The notes under the pieces: model-generated | The model's database searches: none | What the model saw: only the letters and a program-made list of their open reading frames with translations | Told to the model about the DNA's origin: nothing | Part shown: piece after piece, positions 11,340 through 23,904 of the stretch | Position numbering within the stretch: the stretch's first letter is position 1 | Layout of the letters: the number at the start of each line of letters is the position of its first letter | Assembly (NCBI GenBank): GCA_033980235.1 | Contig: CM067068.1 | Span: 37,475,869 to 37,539,868, forward strand | Reading direction: 5' to 3' | DNA length: 64,000 bases | Source: Diadema setosum | Lineage: Eukaryota > Echinodermata > Echinoidea > Diadematoida > Diadematidae | Program-made: the position numbers and the translations under genes

Positions 11340-14300
11340 TTTGATATAAGCAAGTATCAGTCACACGTGATTAACTTTGATATATGTGATTCGTTCTATA
11401 CTTTGAAGGTATATAACTATCTAACTAACTACAGTAATCAATACAAAGTGTTTTGATAAGCTTCTTATAATGATATCGATTCAACGCAAACAGCACAAGA
11501 AGACATATCAACACAGCTCACACAAGCAAGAACTGAAACAATCACTGCAAAAAAAAAAAAGAAAAGAAAGAAGAAGAAAAAGCGAATGCTGAGGCCAGGT
11601 CAAAAGGTCACAAGGACTGCACATGTTTAACCTATTGCAGGAAATAATAAGGGAGAAACCATTTGGCTTGGCATGTTAACAGTGTCTGTAGACAGTCAAA
11701 AAAAACGATCTTCTTCCGTTTGTCACGGACTTTATAAAGGAGGAAGTTATTGTCATGTGTAATGTTGGCAGGTGTTCAAGCTAACAACATGAAAAAAAGT
11801 GTGTATACATTCCATGTTGACATATTAAATGATATGTAGGTTTTAAATCTCTATTCATGACACAATTTTTCTTTGGTTTCGATATGACCCTTGCCTGTAG
11901 GAGAAAACCATTTTTTTTACTTTTCGTGTATTGATGTTAGTCGTAGCAGGAAAAAAAAAAATGCGATATTAAAACTAAACTATTACCACTGTAATTTGCT
12001 TCGGATGTTAGCGTACCGAAATAAATATCACAGACATAATATTCCAATATTGCAAGTGAATGAAAATCAAACTGAATATACTTGTGTTGCAGTTGAAAAA
12101 CTCTATAGTCCGTATGTATGTTTGAAACAATGTATCAATACGTTAGAGCGCTCCAAAAGCATTCTACCAGTTAATGTTTATAGCTGATTTTGGTGTTTTT
12201 TCTTCGTTAGTTTTTTTTCTAATATTCTTGCCTGATACATAATTTCTAGGCAGATTTGAGACATAAGGATCTTTCTATAGTATGTAAACCATAAGTTGTA
12301 AATCACTCTAAAATCATAAGTTTCAGGAAATCGATATCTTTACACTTTGTAAAGCAGCTTCCAACATGCACTTTACTGTATATTGAGTGCAATTGCTTTG
12401 CTTTAGGAGGAGAAATAACGATAACATGAGTTCTTTCAAGAAGAAAACAAAATAAACACAAACAGAGATTGAAGGGTTGCTACCAACAGCAAGAAATGAA
12501 GCTTTTTTATCACAACACAAAACGATAAAGTTGAGATCAAAGTTGTTGCAGGTGAATAAAACGAAATGTAAAGATAACCGTAAATGTTTGTACTGATTGC
12601 GTGTTTTCTAAAGAGCGCTAAGAAATCAGAAATCTTGACTCTATCGACGGCTCTCAACAGTAAGACACATGTATTCCACAGTGTTAGATGTTGAGTCCTT
12701 ATGACTTTGAGGGTTAACGTTCAAACAAGCGAATTTGTCACGGCTGTTATTGTGTTCTACGAAGCGTGCTCGTCGTTAATATCGAGTAAGACTCAGAGGC
12801 CTCCTTCGACCCCCTCGGCCAGGAGCTCGAGACCAGTTTCTGACCTACCGTGATAGTCGCTATCATTGTCACTTTCACCGACTGAGTGACGTCATTTATC
12901 CATTAAAGGAATGCATTAAGAGAAAAAAAAGGGGGCAAAGAACAATCATGAAAATTAGGAGATGATGAGTTAGAATCAAACACCACAAGTTCGCCTTAAC
13001 CACACGACGTGCAGCTTGCAATACCATACATGTTCAATAGATAACACACACAAGCACTCGCACTGACACACATTCACATGAAATCATGCAAACAAATTAT
13101 GTATAAAGATCGGTGATTGGTCACGCTAAGCTGTCCTATTCGCTTTGCAATTAAAATTATGTCTTTCACAGTCATATTCCGTCAGGTATTTTTGACTGAC
13201 AATCTATGGCTTAAAAAGGGATAAACATATTTTGTGGGTCACAAAAGATTGGCAAACAATGTAAGCCTTTTATTTTTTCTTATATTCTTTTCATTTGCAA
13301 TTTTTTTCTTAAGAGTTGTCAAGCATGATTAATACCATGCAATTTTCATGACAGACATAGTTTTTAATTTGTTTTCAGTATCATGTTGTAGTTGTGTTGA
13401 GAATGCTCCTGACAACACATTTTGACTCTTCGAAACTCCACTACACATCTCCCAGCTAAACCCTCTTTGTCACACTAAATGTCAAGACATCGATTCAATA
13501 TAATTATTCGAAATTTTGTGTTTTCGTCTTAGCTTTTCCTTTATATGATTAATCTCTGTCAGCGTAGCTTAAGTTATATGTCTGCTTCCTAAACTTCAAT
13601 ATCCTCTAATTTCTTCACTAGTGCTAAAAGCATTTACCCCATCGATAACCATGACTACCTTGAGGACAACACGGCAAGCTGGATAAATTATGCATTAATC
13701 CATCAAACGCCAACGATAAAAACAATCTGGACGGGTCGTTAAGGAAACGGTTTATGCGTCGTATCACAAACATCACGCTGGCTTAGCTTGGACAGAAAGG
13801 CCAAAAAAAAAAAAGGAAAAAAGATATACATACATATTCTAACCTGAAAAGAATATTGTTAGGTGCCAAATATGATATCGAGTTTTGTCGTTCTTTATCA
13901 CTGTTATTTGGGATGGGTTCTTTTCCCCCCTTTGGGGGATAGGGCAAAAATATTTCACCATCAAAGATACAGATTCAAAAAGTGAAACATAAAGTCTTCT
14001 GTTGTGATTTTATGACATTTCTGACAAAAAATGCATGAGACGTAACAATAGTAACAAGTACACATAAACAAAATCATACACACACAATGTTACGAATTGC
14101 ACGCAAGCACTGTACACACATAAACACACATGTTGACCTATGCACGAAGTATACACACTTTGCCATAGCTCAGATACGATCACCCGAACTCCCCCACCCA
14201 TACACTGATAAAAGCGAAAAGTCAAGCAAGAAGTGAAACATTGATCATTGCATAAAAAACGTCGCCTGTGAAGGATCAAGGATAAGATTGGAGCATACAA

Positions 14301-14753
14301 AGACTGATTTCATAGGAATGCCTTGATTTCTTCGACTTTTATAGTGGAAGTCATTATCAAATTTACCTGACGTATTATCTTTGGGGGAGGAAACATTGAG
14401 TGTTGAAACATGAGTGTTGTATTACTTTGTGTGACGTCGTAATAAGGTGACTCAAAGAGGTAGGAGGAATCTGGTCATTTGAACTCTTGATATCAATGAA
14501 ACTATTAAGAATTTCGTTATATGTGTCCGATTTTGATATGATTGATACCAATTTGTTTTGTTTTATATCGAAGCTTTTTTTATAAATACTCCTTTGATTT
14601 ACATGACATTGATTCGACTACGGATGATTTCATCATTAAAAAGGTCCCGTTCACACCACTCATATACTCACACGAGGTGTAAAATGGGCATCAACAAAGT
14701 GACTCGCACACATGCACCCGTCATAGTGGCGCGCTGGGCAAAGTGCTACTCAC

Positions 14754-14888
14754 CTACACACGCTAGCTTTCCATTCACGTACTGGAATTTATAACCTTCC
14801 TGGCAAAGACACAGATAGTTTCCGTAAGTGTTCGAGCACCGTCGTCCCCTCGGACAGTTCGCAGTTCCCTCCGCACATTCATCGATAT
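14754..14888 (-). CDS. npnt-like: Exon: calcium-binding EGF domain 4 of nephronectin-like protein
   Basis: A 135-nt phase 1-1 exon encoding a cbEGF: DIDECAEGTANCPRGRRC, then SNTYGNYLCLC, then a long last loop QEGYKFQYVNGKLAC. Spacing is C-x6-C-x5-C-x8-C-x-C-x14-C. The fourth EGF of nephronectin/EGFL6 has the same features: D[IV]DECA.G...CP..R.C.NT.GSY.CKCH.GF plus an unusually long final loop with a YI.G(K/R)Y-type motif. Splice sites are strong: TATGTGCAG acceptor and TGTAG/GTGAGT donor. The donor implies a further coding exon below 14.7 kb, expected to be another DIDEC-type domain. I did not find it by eye, so it is diverged, interrupted or outside the window. Confidence 0.9.
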
Positions 14889-17800
14889 CTGCACATACAA
14901 AGAAAATGTTCAGTCTTTAGTCCTTCATACATTTCTTCAGTATTCAAACTGACTTCTATATCTGTCTCAAATACACTCTCAATGCCAAAATAAACAAGTA
15001 CAATAGCAGACAAATACAAAGATCAAAAGGTAAAATGATACCCATGGTGAATCGTTGACTTAACACAATTTGTTTAATTAATTTAAAAAATGTTTATTGG
15101 ATTATAATCTTATACTTTTCCTAAAAAAAGAAAACATGAAAATATTGATGTCACATTTCCTTTACACTATTACTGAACTGCACCTTGACAAAAAATAATT
15201 TTTGCTTAAAAAAGACCAGAAGCAAGGGAAATTTCAGCGTACCGTAATCAAGTAAAATCTGACTGAAAAAGGCATATTGATAATATTTATAGGCGTATTG
15301 ATAATAGCAGATAAATCTCGACAAAGTCTGATTCCAAAGACTAGTGTGATGTCCCTGGAGTCGAGCGAGACAGGCACAGGTGACCAAAATTACCCGTCAC
15401 GCCCTGCCCGCTTCATCGAATCTTTCCGGCCACAGGGTAATAACGGCATGGTGACCAGGTTAGATCCGGGGTTCAAAGTCAACTCTGTCTCCTTGCCTCG
15501 ATGCCTTCAGTTGGACAATGTCATGGTGACTAACAAACTTTTTTTAGGAAGTAGCTTCTCTGATGTGGGTCTTTAAGTGTTAAAAATATCAGTGGAGTTT
15601 TATCCACGCCTGACAGTTTGCAACACAAGAACTGGCTTGACAATATAGATCAATGTACCCTCAAAGAACATTTTTCATCAACGAGGGTGAAACTTTTTAA
15701 TCAAGAGAAGATATAACAAATTCTAAAAATGACTGCATACACGGGGTCAGACGTTGGTCGCAAGTTTGGTACGTAAACGTCGATCAATTTGTTTGACTTT
15801 ATCCTTTTATTTTCCCTTTATCGTTTTATTTTCCTCCTTAGTGTAGCAATGAAAGGAATACTTCAAATTTCTCTAGATTTATGGAATATACCTCGTCTCT
15901 CTAGCTCTACCAAACGAAGCTGAGTGTGAACGGCACACCATCAACCCATAATGTACGATTATTTTACCACATTGCCTGAATCTTTTGACTCGCACTTTTT
16001 TTTTAGACACACAGTCCCGCTGTCTTTTATCTGTAGCAGTATACGATAAAGTGCACAATCTTACGCGATATATCATTGAGAGGATGTATCCTGCCACCTC
16101 ATGATAACTAGCATGATAGTTGCTTGGTTTAGAAGCCTGATAGGATGATGTAAATCCATTAATGATACAACCACTACCGAGCAATGTGCTGGAATTATTT
16201 CCTTGCTCGCAACTGAACAGATGTGAATACCGGTAACGGATATACAATAGACAGCGGGATGACTTTGTGTGTCTTGAGTGCCACTACATTCATCTACATC
16301 AACCCGACCCTGGGAATTAATAACCATAGACGAATATGTCTCGAAGCCTCGGAAATATTTTTTGCGTGATGTCTGACACTGCTCTTCCACACGGCATCCA
16401 GAGCGGCGCCTACAGCCGCCGTGCGAATTCGCTTCATCACGATTAACCTGTCGCTAAGCGTCTGGCGGTTTTCATCAGAGTAACAATGAGACCACCTGCT
16501 TGTACAAGGATTTAAAGAAGACGAGAAACGCCTACATCAGTCTGCCTCACGAAGACATGTCTGAGCTTCCTTGATTGTTCTTGACATCTTCGTAAGTCTG
16601 CCTTTGATGGATCATTGTCAACTGATGTTGAATACGAGCGAATATTCACGCGGATCTTCCTCATTACAAATGGTAATTGAGGAGAACATGTCAATTCTCT
16701 AACGTGCTGGGCGCCATCATGAGACGACTAATAATCAACTTTATTTCCAAAAGCTCTCCGAACGAGACAATTCCACCCACCTTACGATTAGGGTGGAAAC
16801 TAATTCAAAAGAGAGCTGCCTATGATCAATTCATCATATTACTTTTTTCCATTATCAATTTAAATGTATTTAATTGTAGTGTTTCAAGGTCTCACGAGCA
16901 CGGAAATCTCGATGAATGTTATTATCTATGATGTTTAAGACATTATTTATTCTCATGATTTTTTTTACCTGACTGTTTATACCAATAAGGATAACGCAAA
17001 TGAGATTTTGCCTGTGGCTGAATGATCAGTATGGTTTATAATTATACCATTAGAATTCATCTACAATTATTTCTAGTTCCATATCAATGGAAAAGAAAAG
17101 TCATGGAAATATTGTTTCCATGATCGGGCCGTCAGACGGCCTGGATGGAGTGATATATCATTAAAGGGCAGCATGATCCGCATTCACAAGCCTGATTGCT
17201 GTACGACTAATATGGATGAGGAAATAACGGGCTTTGGGTCACGTTAGTGGTCAATAATTCAATCGAACCCCACAGACTCGCTAGATGAGCTTACGTGACG
17301 CATAGGTCATGTACGTGGCAGAGGCGAGTATCAAAGGACATTTTAGTACACTCACTTAGCTTTGAGTCTTCACGGCATTTGAAAGGATGACTCTATAAAT
17401 CCCCATGCTAAAATTCGAGGAGGAGAAACTCTTTACTTGTGAAGAGAATTTCAAATCAATTTCGATCTCCGTACAGACAGCATTATGCCACCTTCTTTTC
17501 TCCAATATTAGAAGTGTAAGACCAAGCCATTAGCCCTCAGTAATAGTCTCTAATACTTGGCTGCAGCGTCGTTGTAGATGACTTATACTCAATGAGTCTT
17601 GCAAAAAACGGGACTTTGTATGTAATAGGTGTCATTAATGGCCCAAAAACGAAGCCGTTTTATGATGATTTTGTTAACTAAAATGTTGTCTATATAAAGC
17701 GGATTCGAGAGGTAATGACTGATGTTGTACTCACGTTTATACTGAAACATTGGCTTCTACTGCCTACAATGTCACACTCGTGTGCTGCATGCAATAAATG

Positions 17801-18536
17801 CATCAGTCATGTACTCTCCGCCATAGACAACTTCTGGGTATGTCATAATGACGTCACGAATTATGTTGATCACTCGACGTGCAAAAGAACAAGATTTCGT
17901 TGTACAGAAGTTCTCGCCTTTCACCTCGTGCGAAATCTTGAGCCATCCCACTCGAGACCGTTCTTTATTGTATACTGATAGGTCCTACCCCATGGCGTAC
18001 ACTTGCAAAACTACATTATTACATTTAACATAACCTTGAAGAGGTTTTCTGACGTTGTATTTGGCTTTATGACTGTCCACAATTCACTGACTGTTTCGCG
18101 CATGTCTGTTGACTTCAAGAGTACTGCTTCCGTTCAAATGACTGCACCTCAGGTTGATTTTATTCTTTTATGATACGCAAGTGATTCTAGATTCAGTTGC
18201 GAATACAAACCAGTGATGTGATTTAGCTACATTAGAAACTTCAGAAGCCATGTGAAATCTTTCACCCCATTTATACAGGGCATTTAGGGAACCCAAAGAG
18301 CGCTCCTGTACCCCACTAAGCTCTCTACGAGCCAATTGGGCCCTGGAGCGCTCTAAAGTCACATGCATCTCTCAAGGCTAGGTTCGGGAGCACTCCTGGG
18401 CCCAACTTTGTGCATAAATGTGGTATTTGACTACAGGAGTGCTCATAAAGCAGGAACCAGGGTTAGGGAACCACAGGGTGGCGTGACGCCGTGGCATGAT
18501 GTCTGGGGGATGAGTCGGTGGGTTAGCTAGCCATAC
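14889..18536 (-). other. Intron between EGF3 and EGF4 exons
   Basis: A 3648-bp intron, GT-AG, phase 1. It contains a degenerate cbEGF-like segment near 16.2-16.3 kb with a GC-rich open stretch just upstream (16.3-16.5 kb), plus dyads with GAGCGCTC near 18.29-18.44 kb. Nothing else is recognised. Confidence 0.75.
16187..16310 (-). pseudogene. Degenerate cbEGF-like segment in intron
   Basis: The minus frame reads RVDVDECSGTQDTQ, then VYCISVTGIHIC and SVASKE. The DVDEC start and the C-x8-C with CxxxTG have cbEGF spacing, but the second Cys and the C-x-C pair are missing. There is no phase-1 acceptor before it: the nearest, TTCCCAG/GGT, is phase 0. It could be a decayed duplicate of a neighbouring EGF exon or chance. 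A separate open frame ending in LIPRVGLM overlaps it. Confidence 0.25.
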
Positions 18537-18653
18537 CTTCACACATAAGGCCATCTGCGGTTATCCTCAGCCCGTCGGGACAGAAGCAGTTAAAGCCGTC
18601 TTCGTACTGTACACAGCCGAAGGCACATCGAGTCGAGTAGCACCTGTCGTCAC
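18537..18653 (-). CDS. npnt-like: Exon: EGF domain 3 (no Ca motif) of nephronectin-like protein
   Basis: A 117-nt phase 1-1 exon. The product runs RDDRCYSTRCAFGC, then a DGFNCFCPDGL core, ending in DGLMCE. Its six Cys are spaced C-x4-C-x3-C-x8-C-x-C-x12-C. It lacks the D-x-D/N-E start and the NTxGSY motif of its neighbours, as does the third EGF of nephronectin/EGFL6 (whose pattern is C..NC.Y.C followed by G..CxCP..GL.LAPDG.xC). That selective loss at the same position is a strong argument for the family assignment. The acceptor has a poly-T tract followed by CTGCACGTACTACAG, and the donor is GAAG/GTATGG. An in-frame extension upstream has no Cys pattern. Confidence 0.88.
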
Positions 18654-19385
18654 CTGTAGTACGTGCAGGAAAAAAGAACAGAGAGCATTGTGGTAGATCA
18701 ACCAGTGGTGTGTCATTTCCATCGGATTCTTAGTAACCACGTTAGGTGTGCCCACCGGTGTTCATCGCATCTACGTGCTATTATTGTCTATCAATAATAT
18801 CTGTAACATGAAAATGCATAATCCTTCACCTTAACCTGAATGCTGTTCAGTGGTACTAAGCTGAATAACACCGGAAGACCTCGGAATATGTGGTCATAAT
18901 GGCCTCTTCAGCATCATTTACGAATCACGATGGAAAGTAATGCAATTCCTACAAACATGCCTAATCATAAATTTGGCATTAGTCTGATACAGATTATACA
19001 TCCTTTATCGGTTTCATCATGAAAGAGATCGAAGGACAAATCGTGCGTCAGGCAAATCATTTTGTGTGTGAATGCTTACAGAAAACCAATCTTTTTTTTT
19101 TCAGTCATACTGCACATGAAACACCTGATAATGTATTCCATCTCAAATTAAAATGGTATAAATTGTGGAATAGAATAACAGCAATCAGTGTTCTCGGAAT
19201 GATAGCTTTCATAGTGTTGCAGTTTACCAACTTGGAGTAAATTTACGACTTTCTAGGGGTCACATGACAGATGAATTCATGCAGCAATGAAACACTGGAA
19301 AGACATCATAACAAGTATTTGATGAAGACATTACAAAAATATCTTCACTACGTTGATTGAAGCTAGCATGCACATCGAAGATGAC

Positions 19386-19787
19386 TTTAAAGGGTGTGTA
19401 CAGTTCTGGTCGAGGTGAGGATTTAGCTTTTAACTTTTTGCGAGATATTCGGAAACCACTCTATGAGAGCGTATGTCAAAGAGCATGCAGTTCTAAGGGG
19501 TATCAAAAGTTTATTCGATGAAAATCGGTTTTGAAATGGCTGAGATATCCAAAAACAAGATGAAACAAAGAGATGCTAATAAAGTTGTGGCATGTCGCCT
19601 TTTATTATTAGCACTATTTTTGGATATCTCAGCCATTTGAAAACCAATTTTCATCAAATAAACGTTGAATCCTTCTTTAAATTACATGCTCTTTCATATT
19701 TTATATTTCATAAGAGGCTTTTTCATTATCTCACTTAAGAATGTTCAAAACATGAATCCCCACCTCAACCAGTACTGTGCAGTCCTT
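19386..19787. mobile_element. Foldback MITE, family A, copy 1 (intronic)
   Basis: About 400 bp with long imperfect inverted arms. Left: TTAAAGGGTGTGTACAGTTC...GAGGTGAGGAT. Right: complement of ATCCCCACCTCAACCAGTAC...GCAGTCCTT. The inner arms include GATATCCAAAAA / TTTTTGGATATC and AAATCGGTTTTGAAATGGCTGA with its partner. The same interior and arms occur at 58.8-59.2 kb, which defines a family. Confidence 0.8.
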
Positions 19788-19942
19788 CAGAAATCTCTAC
19801 AAGACTTTTGACATGGCTGCCGTGATGGAATTTGATGAGCAGGAGGGGCGCACGCACGCCCCCAACCGCTGGTCTAACACGGGTTGCTTACACAGTGACA
19901 GAGGCATGAGAGGGGAGTCCAATATTGTCAATTTTCAGTCCC

Positions 19943-20353
19943 TTAGCCCTTAATGGTGACAAATGAATTCTGTTGAGAGGAAAAACCTGAAAGAAGCTGT
20001 TCTCGTTCAGGGGCTCTGAGATGTTTGGAGTGAATGATACCTGCCCATACTGGAAACGTTTTCTCCAAATAGTTAAGACCTCTGAACGTTGCAATGACAC
20101 CCAGTCCATTTAAAGGCAAATAATACGAATTTACAGGCTCCAGCAGAAGGGACAAGATTTTCCTATGAAGTAAATATTCGATGTTGACGAATTCAATGTC
20201 TATATTGTTCCCGTTTTGACGAAAACGACAGGTTTGGGGAGCCGTCCACAGTCCACCCACAGGTTCATCCCTGGATCCCTGTCCGCGGTTCCGAGGTTCC
20301 CCTTGACAGAGCCTAATCTTCTCCCTAAGCACCTGGATATCCCACAGCTTCAA
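19943..20353 (-). CDS. Unrecognised coding-like ORF in intron
   Basis: About 136 codons open on the same strand as the nephronectin-like gene, and the frame stays open further upstream without an ATG. The first third (20220-20360) is GC-rich with coding-like codon use: LKLWDIQVLREKIRLCQGEP, then GSRDEPVGGLWTAPQTCRF. The rest is more AT-rich. No domain is recognised. There is no good pyrimidine tract before it and no Cys pattern like the EGF exons. It could be a decayed transposon or host gene fragment, a skipped exon, or chance. A + strand frame overlaps (20216-20476) and is equally unrecognised. Confidence 0.25.
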   Translation of the reverse strand: MKLWDIQVLREKIRLCQGEPRNRGQGSRDEPVGGLWTAPQTCRFRQNGNNIDIEFVNIEYLLHRKILSLLLEPVNSYYLPLNGLGVIATFRGLNYLEKTFPVWAGIIHSKHLRAPEREQLLSGFSSQQNSFVTIKG

Positions 20354-22500
20354 CGCACCCTCGTGTGCCCCTGTGTTGTTGGTATGATGCGGCGTAGTTT
20401 GTTGTTGTTGGTGCTGTTGATTTTCTTACACTGTACTGCACCAAATTTAAGTGACAGTTCAAATTCTAGACGTTGACGTTGTGTTTCTTTCTTTTTTCTT
20501 TCCTTCACGTCAGCTTTCCAATCGCCTAGAGAATGACATCTACAATGTGTCATATGGGCGTTGGTTTAATCTCTTACCCCGAGTCTTTGGAAGAGAAGGG
20601 AAGAACGTATGATTATCATTGTTGCTAAAAATGGACGGTTTTTCACAACGACGTTTAGTCGATTAAAGGTAGCGTCACAATATTTAGAGATGAAAGTGAT
20701 CGTAGGAAGTTGAGTAGTCATTAGTTAATTTCCCTAGCTGGTGCCATGGTTTATTCTACCTGAGGTATAATATCGTACTTGCGCCTATGAGTTTATTTCT
20801 GGAATGTGAAGGCCATACAATGTAAGGAAGACAAACGCGTCTTGAATGTTTGATGAAATATCGACAGATACTTGTTTTTTTTTTTACCTTGCAAAAGAAG
20901 GCCTTACATAGAGTACGTGTCATTTATTGATTTTGCAATTTACCAGTTTCTTTTGAGATTCAGGGATCTCCAGAGGTTTTGAACAGGGTGCTCTGGGTGC
21001 TCGAAGGTAATCTCTTAAATTGGCAACGTGGGAAGATGTTGGTCTGACATAGATGGACATGTTGGCCTAAAATTGCAATTATGAACAGAAAGCATTGATA
21101 GACAAAAACGAATTGATATAATTATATCATCAAGGCATGTGTGCTTATGCGTGAACTAAACTATTGTCGGCTTGTTTCCTCTCTTGACCATACTGAGCTT
21201 GTATATTGACGCTTGGTTGTTGTACTTTTGTTTGCTTGTTGTAGTTTAAGGTTTCAGTCTAAACAGGACAGCTCGTCTGAATTGGTCAAAATTTGTTTGT
21301 GAAGCACTCGAAACATGATTTTATGTGAGCTATGTGATTTTATTTTTTTTTTTTTTACTTCTATGCCGATTCATTTGGGACTCAGAGCTTGCATTACACG
21401 TGAAAGAATCCAATGGAATTAATGAAAGAATCAATCGATTTTGCTTAGCCACTCAGAGAAGATGATTATGCGAAAGTCGATTTAGTCATATTTCAAACAT
21501 GAACTTCATTATTTTGTTCTCATCTTTTGTCCATCTTCGAAGTAGGATATACCAGATTAGAACCCTTCTCGCACACGTCGAGGTCTCAGCTCCTATGTGG
21601 ATGTTCCTGTTATTCATAGGCTCATATACAGGTACACCCCACGGGAGTCGAGTACTTACGGCGGCATGACAATCAGAATGCAGTGAACACGATGACTCCT
21701 GACATTTAGTGTTCTCTAGAAAAGGGAAGGAGAAGGGTGGATCTCAAGAGAGCAGGCGATATTTCTCTGTGGTCAACTCTTTTCATTTCTTCCAACACCG
21801 ACGGTTCTAGTTTCGATTTCCATTCGTCAAAAAACTCCAATCAGAGGAGTTTTGTCTGGACACGAAGATGAAGGAAACAAGAAATGCGAGGTCGTCACGT
21901 TTTGGGTTTTACTTTTTTTCCCTTCACGATTCTTCGTTGCCCATTAAAACTGGATGTGCACCAAAACCCGACCGGGCATTCTTCTTGGCAAGTAGAATCG
22001 TTGGGATATTTGATTTGCCCTTGAATGTTTGATCGATAGCTCAATCGATATCCAAAGTTGTCAGCATGGGTTGCGTGGAGGTGCGATGCATGCACTTATC
22101 CCGTAGATGTGTTATTTGAGTCATGTGTGTCACACCAGCGGGGGAAAAAGGGTGATTTTCAGAATCATCTCATAATGGTTGTTTCTCTTGTTAATGTGCG
22201 GCATGGTCACAAATACCAGAATATATAATTTTGATGCCTGGATGTATTCCGTGGATGCAGTCTTTGCAGTAATTCTGCAGTAATACTGGTGATACTGATA
22301 TTCTTTTTTATTACAAGTTGTATTATAACCAATCAATTAAGCGTCGTTATACTGACTGTTAATTACTCAAATTCAGTGCGGAACCATTTTTTTTAATGCT
22401 CATGTTTGCTAAAACATGCGCAAATTATATACATTTTCTACCTGCTTTTTTTTTCTTTTTAGGAAAGACTAACATAAGTTATTGCCATCCTAACATAAGT

Positions 22501-22513
22501 TTATATATATATC

Positions 22514-22596
<83 letters not shown>
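22501..22596. repeat. TA dinucleotide microsatellite
   Basis: About 90 bp of almost pure TA, capable of cruciform extrusion. Confidence 0.95.
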
Positions 22597-22603
<7 letters not shown>

Positions 22604-22612
22604 TACCTGAAT

Positions 22613-22676
22613 CATTTCGCCCTTTTATTGAATGGAGAAAATGATGTTTTCACTACCCAATAAAAAGGGCGAAATC
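22613..22676. repeat. Hairpin next to the TA microsatellite
   Basis: ATTTCGCCCTTTTATTG (about 22613) is inverted as CAATAAAAAGGGCGAAAT (about 22657-22675), giving a 17-bp stem and a roughly 26-nt loop. A small foldback remnant is the likeliest source. Confidence 0.6.
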
Positions 22677-22777
22677 CTGTCAAAAACTATAAATACGAAT
22701 ATATTTTTTCCCTTTTCTGATGTGAGCTCAAACCGCCACTGCTTCTTACCGCAACTAAACTGGATATGGTCGCTTGT

Positions 22778-22838
22778 GGGGGGGGGGGGGGGGGGAGTGA
22801 TACGCCGAATTTGTTTTGTTTTGTTTTGTTTTGTTTTA
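22778..22838. repeat. G18 run followed by TTTTG repeats
   Basis: An 18-nt G homopolymer (22778-22795), then about four TTTTG units (22815-22838). Confidence 0.9.
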
Positions 22839-23904
22839 TTTCTGGCCCTGTCTCCAGGTTACTATCAGGCAACTAAAGTTTTTCCGGGTGACTGCCAAGA
22901 TGATGAATTATAAAGGATCTTTACACGAATACATTCATATCTCACAGGCATGAAACATTGCTTCAAACAGGATATCCTGAGGCTATACAATTCCTGTGAA
23001 ACAGTCGCATTGATTTACTATCTTGTCGAATCAACATGTCAGCTTGAAAGTTAGCTTTCTACATTAGCGATGTTGAGTTTTGCCACGATATTTGTGTCGA
23101 TCGATTGTCTTGCTGTACAATTCACCTGCTAGTTGAGCCGAGAGCGATGGGGAAACTGTCCAATTAACCCGCTAACCTCTAAACTCTGTCCCCTTCTTAC
23201 GCATTATACTAGTATTTCTGAATAGGATGAAGTGGCTTAACTCCGAACCACCCGCGAGCGGATTTTGCCCCATTTCTGGCAAAACGATGAATTGTGTTTA
23301 TTACCTGTTTGTGGCCAGAAACTCAGGCGCCATAGATTTCATTCATAGATTTCGGGTTAATTGATCGCTGGTTCTGAACTGTCTGTAGAAAAGAGATGTT
23401 CAATGAGTTTGTTTTGTAAATTCTAATGAATAAAATAACTGATGGTTTGTTATTGAATATTTCCTCACCCTATCAATAGCAAGAAGTCAACAAACAAGTT
23501 TCAGTCGGTCGTTCACCCATTTTTCTTTTTTCTTTTTGTCTTTTGTGTTTTCCAAGTCGTGTTACTTCGTTCCCACCCCCATGTTTTAGTCCAGAAAATG
23601 TTAAAGTTTGATTTCTCTGTGTCTGTAATGTCTTCGCACATATCATTCAAACATCTTCAAAATGAATAGTTTAATGCGTTTGTGTGGGTTGAAAGGATGT
23701 ATTGTTTGTTTGTTCGATTGATCGCTTGTCTGTTTAGTCACTTTCTCTTAATGTCGGTAGGTGTAACTCTTTTAAAGGCTAGTCTACAAGTCGAAGTTTT
23801 CATCAGTGGTATAGTGAAAAAGCAATACTTTACTCCATTTTTTTTTTTGTCGACATATCAATAAGTCTCAAATCGATCTGGGTTTAATGACAACGTGTAC
23901 CTAC

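Larger units (their letters stand above)
1..14753. other. Non-coding stretch downstream of the last visible exon
   Basis: No convincing exon was found here on either strand. The region holds a 34-bp tandem duplication (314-381), microsatellites near 1.1, 4.6, 7.5 and 8.6 kb, a large foldback element at 2.46-3.04 kb, short MITEs at 7.74 and 11.18 kb, and a dyad-repeat cluster at 9.4-9.6 kb. Small GC-richer islands with open frames (about 3.80-4.00 and 12.78-12.88 kb) are noted separately. The rest is AT-rich unique-looking sequence. Since the 14754-14888 exon has a good donor, part of this interval is probably intron. Confidence 0.6.
18654..23904 (-). other. Intron between EGF2 and EGF3 exons
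   Basis: A 5251-bp phase-1 intron. It holds a foldback element (19.39-19.79 kb), a coding-like ORF on the minus strand (about 19.94-20.35 kb), a long TA microsatellite at 22.5 kb followed by a hairpin, an 18-nt G run and a TTTTG repeat. The remainder shows no recognisable feature. Confidence 0.75.
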
